A stretch of DNA of 64,000 nucleotides from Fonsecaea monophora (Eukaryota; Ascomycota; Eurotiomycetes; Chaetothyriales; Herpotrichiellaceae), in the NCBI RefSeq assembly GCF_001642475.1, contig NW_019174032.1, positions 1 through 64,000 on the forward strand, in the 5' to 3' direction. The notes below the pieces were generated by a model that made no database searches, had not been told where the DNA came from, and saw only the letters and a program-made list of their open reading frames with translations. Position numbers and translations under genes: made by a program. Below, one piece after another: positions 62,467 to 64,000 of this stretch (the first letter of the stretch is position 1; each line of letters starts with the position of its first letter).

Positions 62467-64000
62467 ATGAGCTCCGCAGTTGACCCCGGACAGAACGAGC
62501 AGGTGGCTCCTGTCCAGGTCGCGGACAAGCCGTTGGGCGAACACTACGAGACGGCCGTCGAGCATGTCAAGGAGGTCAACGACGCCATTGCCAGGGTCGA
62601 CTCTCACCTGGACAACACGCACGTCGCGCTCGGGTGGCGATCATGGCTCGTGGTGCTCGTCACCATGTTTGGGTAAATATGCCCTGTAACAGAATTTCAC
62701 TGGGGATCTGTCTCTGTTGACATTGGCGGCCCAGCAACTTGACCTTGGTGTTTGTCGTCGTGGCGGCAGGCTCGGTCATTGCCTTTATCATTCGAGACTT
62801 GGGTCATCCCGGACTGGCCGGCTGGATCATCCAGGTACCTTTTTCTGTTCTTCTCTTCCAACCCAAAGTCAACCGCTAATGTGGTATCAAGGGCCCGCTC
62901 CTAGTTCAAAGCGTCCTATGCCCCATTATAGGGAGGCTGTCGGACGTGGTAGACCGCAAATACCTCGCCTGCATTCAACTATCGGTCGCCTTTGTCGGAT
63001 CCGTCGTGTCTGCCACGGCCCATTCCATGAATACCTTGATAGGAGGGGGGATCCTGATCGGCGTGGGCCTTTCGTCCCTGGGCATCATTGTGGCCATCCC
63101 TGCCGAAGTGCTCCCGTTGAAGTACCGAGCCATTGCCAACGGAGCCAACTTTCTCGGCGGCGCCTTTGGAGGCCTGTAAGTCTTTGTTTTCCCACCTTGT
63201 AGTATCCCCGTGTGTATGTGTGCGTCTTTCCCAACCAGGCTGCTGATATCATGGGCCCTTTCCCCGGCCATTTCGTGGTGAAGTGTTGGACAGCTCGGTG
63301 CCGGTGCCGTCACCAACGTCGAAAAGGACGGCTGGCGCAATATCTTCTGGATGCAAGCCGCCTTCCACGGCGCCACGGTGCTCATGCTCCTGGCCTTCTA
63401 CTTCCCGCCCCGCCGCTCCGACTACCCCAAGATGACCTTTGTCGAGGTCCTGTGGTCGCTCGATCCCATCGGCGCCGTCCTCTTCGTCGGTGGCGCCACC
63501 CTGACTATTCTGTCCTTGGACTGGACCGGCGGCACGTACGCGTGGAGCGACGCCCATGTCATCGCACCGCTTGTCATTGGCATCGTTCTGCTGATCTTGT
63601 TTGGGATATACGGTAAGTCTGCCCGCCAAAAAGGGCTTGCTGAGGGCGGTATGGGCTAATGAAGGAATATAGAATGGAAAGGACGAACCGATGGAATCGT
63701 TGCCCATGTGAGAACGTCCTGAAAATTCCTCTTTTGGCACACGAGATACTGATTCTCGTCAAGGTCATGTTCAAGAACGGATATAATTTCCCTCTGGCTG
63801 TATTTGCCTTTGCGGTAGAAGGGTAAGTTTTTGTCCAACGCATGATTGATCCAGTTCAATAACTCTGAGACGATTAACACTTTGACAAACAGATGGATCT
63901 TCTACAGCGCCGTCAACAGCGTGACTCCACAAGTGATTCTCAATCTCGGATGGGAGACGACGTCGTGGCAAATCTCGATCCGCCAACTGGCGTACCAACT
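62467..64000 (+). CDS. TRI12-like MFS exporter, 5' part, runs off the right edge
   Basis: Seven exons so far: 62467-62672, 62735-62834, 62892-63175, 63284-63612, 63673-63707, 63764-63822, 63893 onward; phases all agree. The N-terminal cytosolic tail (EHYETAVEHVKEVNDAIARV) precedes 14-TM-type segments. Family motifs are GWIIQGPLLVQSVLCPIIGRLSD, RKYLACIQLSVAFVGS, IPAEVLPLKYRAIANG, and the LGAGAV...GWRNIFWMQAAFHG block. FYFPPRRSDYPK and LLSLDPIGAVLF-type loops are characteristic of trichothecene-efflux-like pumps (TRI12) and related siderophore/toxin carriers. Exons of 35 and 59 nt are unusually small. It probably exports a metabolite or takes part in self-protection. Confidence 0.88.

Overview
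This window is nuclear DNA of a filamentous ascomycete (Pezizomycotina). The evidence is the short GT-AG introns (about 35-150 nt), the Zn2Cys6 transcription factors, HET-domain proteins, an NB-ARC/TPR receptor, a DUF6594 membrane protein and fungal MFS families. No ribosomal, tRNA or organellar genes and no intact transposon were found. Order and species cannot be fixed from the sequence alone.

Left arm (1-5.1 kb): a Zn2Cys6 regulator running off the left edge (apparent one-base frameshift in a G run), a divergent ACS-type MFS permease, and a second Zn2Cys6 regulator whose C-terminal half looks cut off. This looks like a small uptake and regulation module.

Conflict-type island (5.0-28.7 kb): a vWA / glycine-zipper / papain-like peptidase / zinc-ribbon protein; a HET-NB-ARC-TPR NLR-like receptor; a small C2H2 protein; three small genes sharing a D(W/F)AYA C-terminal motif; a coiled-coil protein divergent from an FHA-Ser/Thr kinase followed by a frame-broken KilA-N domain; and a divergent pair made of a TPR-CHAT protease and a caspase-like (C14) protease. 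Three unrelated cysteine-protease types, an NLR and a phospho-reading kinase within 24 kb resemble a programmed cell death or allorecognition locus. The functional link is inferred, not shown.

Middle (29-51 kb): mostly ordinary genes. These are a small SH3-like protein, a DUF6594 protein, a two-TM protein, the ER DnaJ SCJ1 (ends in KDEL), a secreted Cys-containing protein, the bc1 assembly chaperone CBP3, an Rds1-like ferritin-fold secreted protein, an unknown helical protein, a mucin-like Ser/Thr-rich secreted protein, and two TFIID subunit genes (a TAF3-like histone-fold protein and TAF7) divergent across about 100 bp.

Right arm (51-64 kb): an atypical HET protein, then a Zn2Cys6 regulator divergent from a 14-TM DHA2 exporter, a multi-exon cytochrome P450 and a TRI12-like MFS exporter running off the right edge. 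This resembles a detoxification or secondary-metabolite accessory cluster. The shared regulator/exporter promoter holds two near-identical CGG-N4-CGG sites.

All gene models were spliced by hand from the bases, using reading-frame continuity, GT/AG (one GC/AG) sites and family motifs. They have not been tested against transcripts.
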